Source of the DNA: Verrucomicrobiales bacterium
GTDB taxonomy: Bacteria > Verrucomicrobiota > Verrucomicrobiia > Verrucomicrobiales > DEV007
Direction: 5' to 3'
DNA: 6,607 nt
NCBI GenBank assembly: GCA_003232855.1
Contig: QIKC01000097.1
Coordinates: forward strand, 1-6,607
Part shown: positions 6,367-6,607 of the stretch, piece by piece
Layout of the letters: every line of letters starts with the position of its first letter
Position numbering within the stretch: position 1 is the first letter of the stretch
Translations under genes and position numbers: made by a program
Notes under the pieces: generated by a model
What the model was told of the DNA's origin: nothing
Databases searched by the model: none
The model's input: only the letters and a program-made list of their open reading frames with translations

Positions 6367-6386
6367 TTCCGTGACAGGTGCTTTTC

Positions 6387-6607
6387 TTAAGATTCGCGCG
6401 CGCGAATCTGCCCGATCGCCCAGCGAGCATGCTCCACGACCAGCTCGGCTTCTTCCGCAGCCGCCCTCTCCAGAGCCGACAGATCCTCCACCCCGCCGAC
6501 GTTGCCCAAGGCCACACAGACATTGCGCAGAAACCGCTCGCGGCCGGTGCGCTTCACCGGCGATCGGGCGAACAGCTCGCGGAAGCTCGCATCGTCGAGC
6601 CCGAGAA
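6387..6607 (-). CDS. queG: Epoxyqueuosine reductase, C-terminal 72 residues (gene starts beyond right edge)
   Basis: By family, QueG reduces epoxyqueuosine to queuosine in tRNA anticodons, using cobalamin and iron-sulfur clusters. Only the C-terminus is present, with the stop TAA at 6387-6389. The visible frame begins LGLDDASFRELFARSPVKRT and continues through GRERFLRNVCVALGN, matching the conserved QueG tail (in E. coli, EGSPIRRIGHLRWLRNIAVALGN), and ends EHARWAIGQIRARES, equivalent to the E. coli HIRWALAQ end. This is the HEAT-like C-terminal region; the cluster- and cobalamin-binding parts lie outside the window, so activity cannot be judged. Codons favour NNG, giving a C-rich plus strand as in the genes at the left end. 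The next gene on the same strand, the AlbA_2 protein, begins 130 bp downstream and has no evident link to queuosine. Confidence 0.82.
   Translation of the reverse strand, partial: LGLDDASFRELFARSPVKRTGRERFLRNVCVALGNVGGVEDLSALERAAAEEAELVVEHARWAIGQIRARES
6390..6409. repeat. 20-bp perfect palindrome at the 3' end of queG
   Basis: The half-site AGATTCGCGC is followed directly by its exact reverse complement GCGCGAATCT, with an alternating CG core of ten bases. It covers the last six sense codons of queG and ends next to the TAA. As RNA it could fold with about eight pairs and a GCGC loop, but neither strand continues into a T-run, so it is not a canonical intrinsic terminator. It could be a dimeric protein site or simply coding sequence for IRARES. 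Confidence 0.6.

Noticed and set aside
6329..6523. A 64-codon minus-strand frame over the queG end and the intergenic region.
   Set aside because: It is in a different frame from the conserved QueG C-terminus that covers most of the same bases; its Trp/Arg-rich composition is typical of a shadow.

Overview
The window is about 6.6 kb of GC-rich chromosome from a Gram-negative bacterium that makes a Kdo/heptose-type lipopolysaccharide. The next-to-next order of kdsB and pyrG, which I recall also from Chlamydia, together with a separate heptose-phosphate kinase, suggests the Planctomycetes-Verrucomicrobia-Chlamydiae group, most likely Verrucomicrobiota. That placement is an inference, not proven by the sequence.

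Layout. (1) 1-1235, minus strand: two uncharacterised genes for probably exported proteins. The downstream one runs off the left edge, and the two overlap by one base (TGATG), so they look translationally coupled. (2) 1236-1312: a short divergent intergenic region with a candidate promoter for the minus-strand pair. (3) 1313-4871, plus strand: a tight three-gene cluster, rfaE1 (heptose-7-phosphate kinase), kdsB (CMP-Kdo synthetase) and pyrG (CTP synthase). The cluster is metabolically coherent: PyrG makes the CTP that KdsB uses to activate Kdo, and RfaE1 feeds the ADP-heptose branch of inner-core synthesis. The rfaE1-kdsB junction is a seven-copy AACTTGA array that supplies both the rfaE1 stop codon and the non-ATG start of kdsB. 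(4) 4904-6256, minus strand: a 450-aa AlbA_2 (Schlafen AAA_4)/GHKL-like ATPase/winged-helix protein with a perfect 12-bp tandem repeat coding for a (KTVP)7 linker. (5) 6257-6386: a 130-bp leader with alternative hairpins. (6) 6387-6607, minus strand: the C-terminal end of queG, which runs off the right edge and has a 20-bp perfect palindrome in its last codons.

Composition. Outside region (4) the plus strand is strongly C-rich relative to G whatever the gene direction: plus-strand genes favour NNC codons and minus-strand genes favour NNG. The AlbA_2 gene breaks this pattern, which fits a later insertion between queG and pyrG. No gene-free stretch exceeds 300 bases. I saw no rRNA, tRNA, CRISPR array, insertion sequence or convincing intrinsic terminator. 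The core plus-strand genes are conventional; the unusual material is the heptamer-array gene junction, the repeat-bearing AlbA_2 protein with its structured leader, and the two unknown exported proteins.
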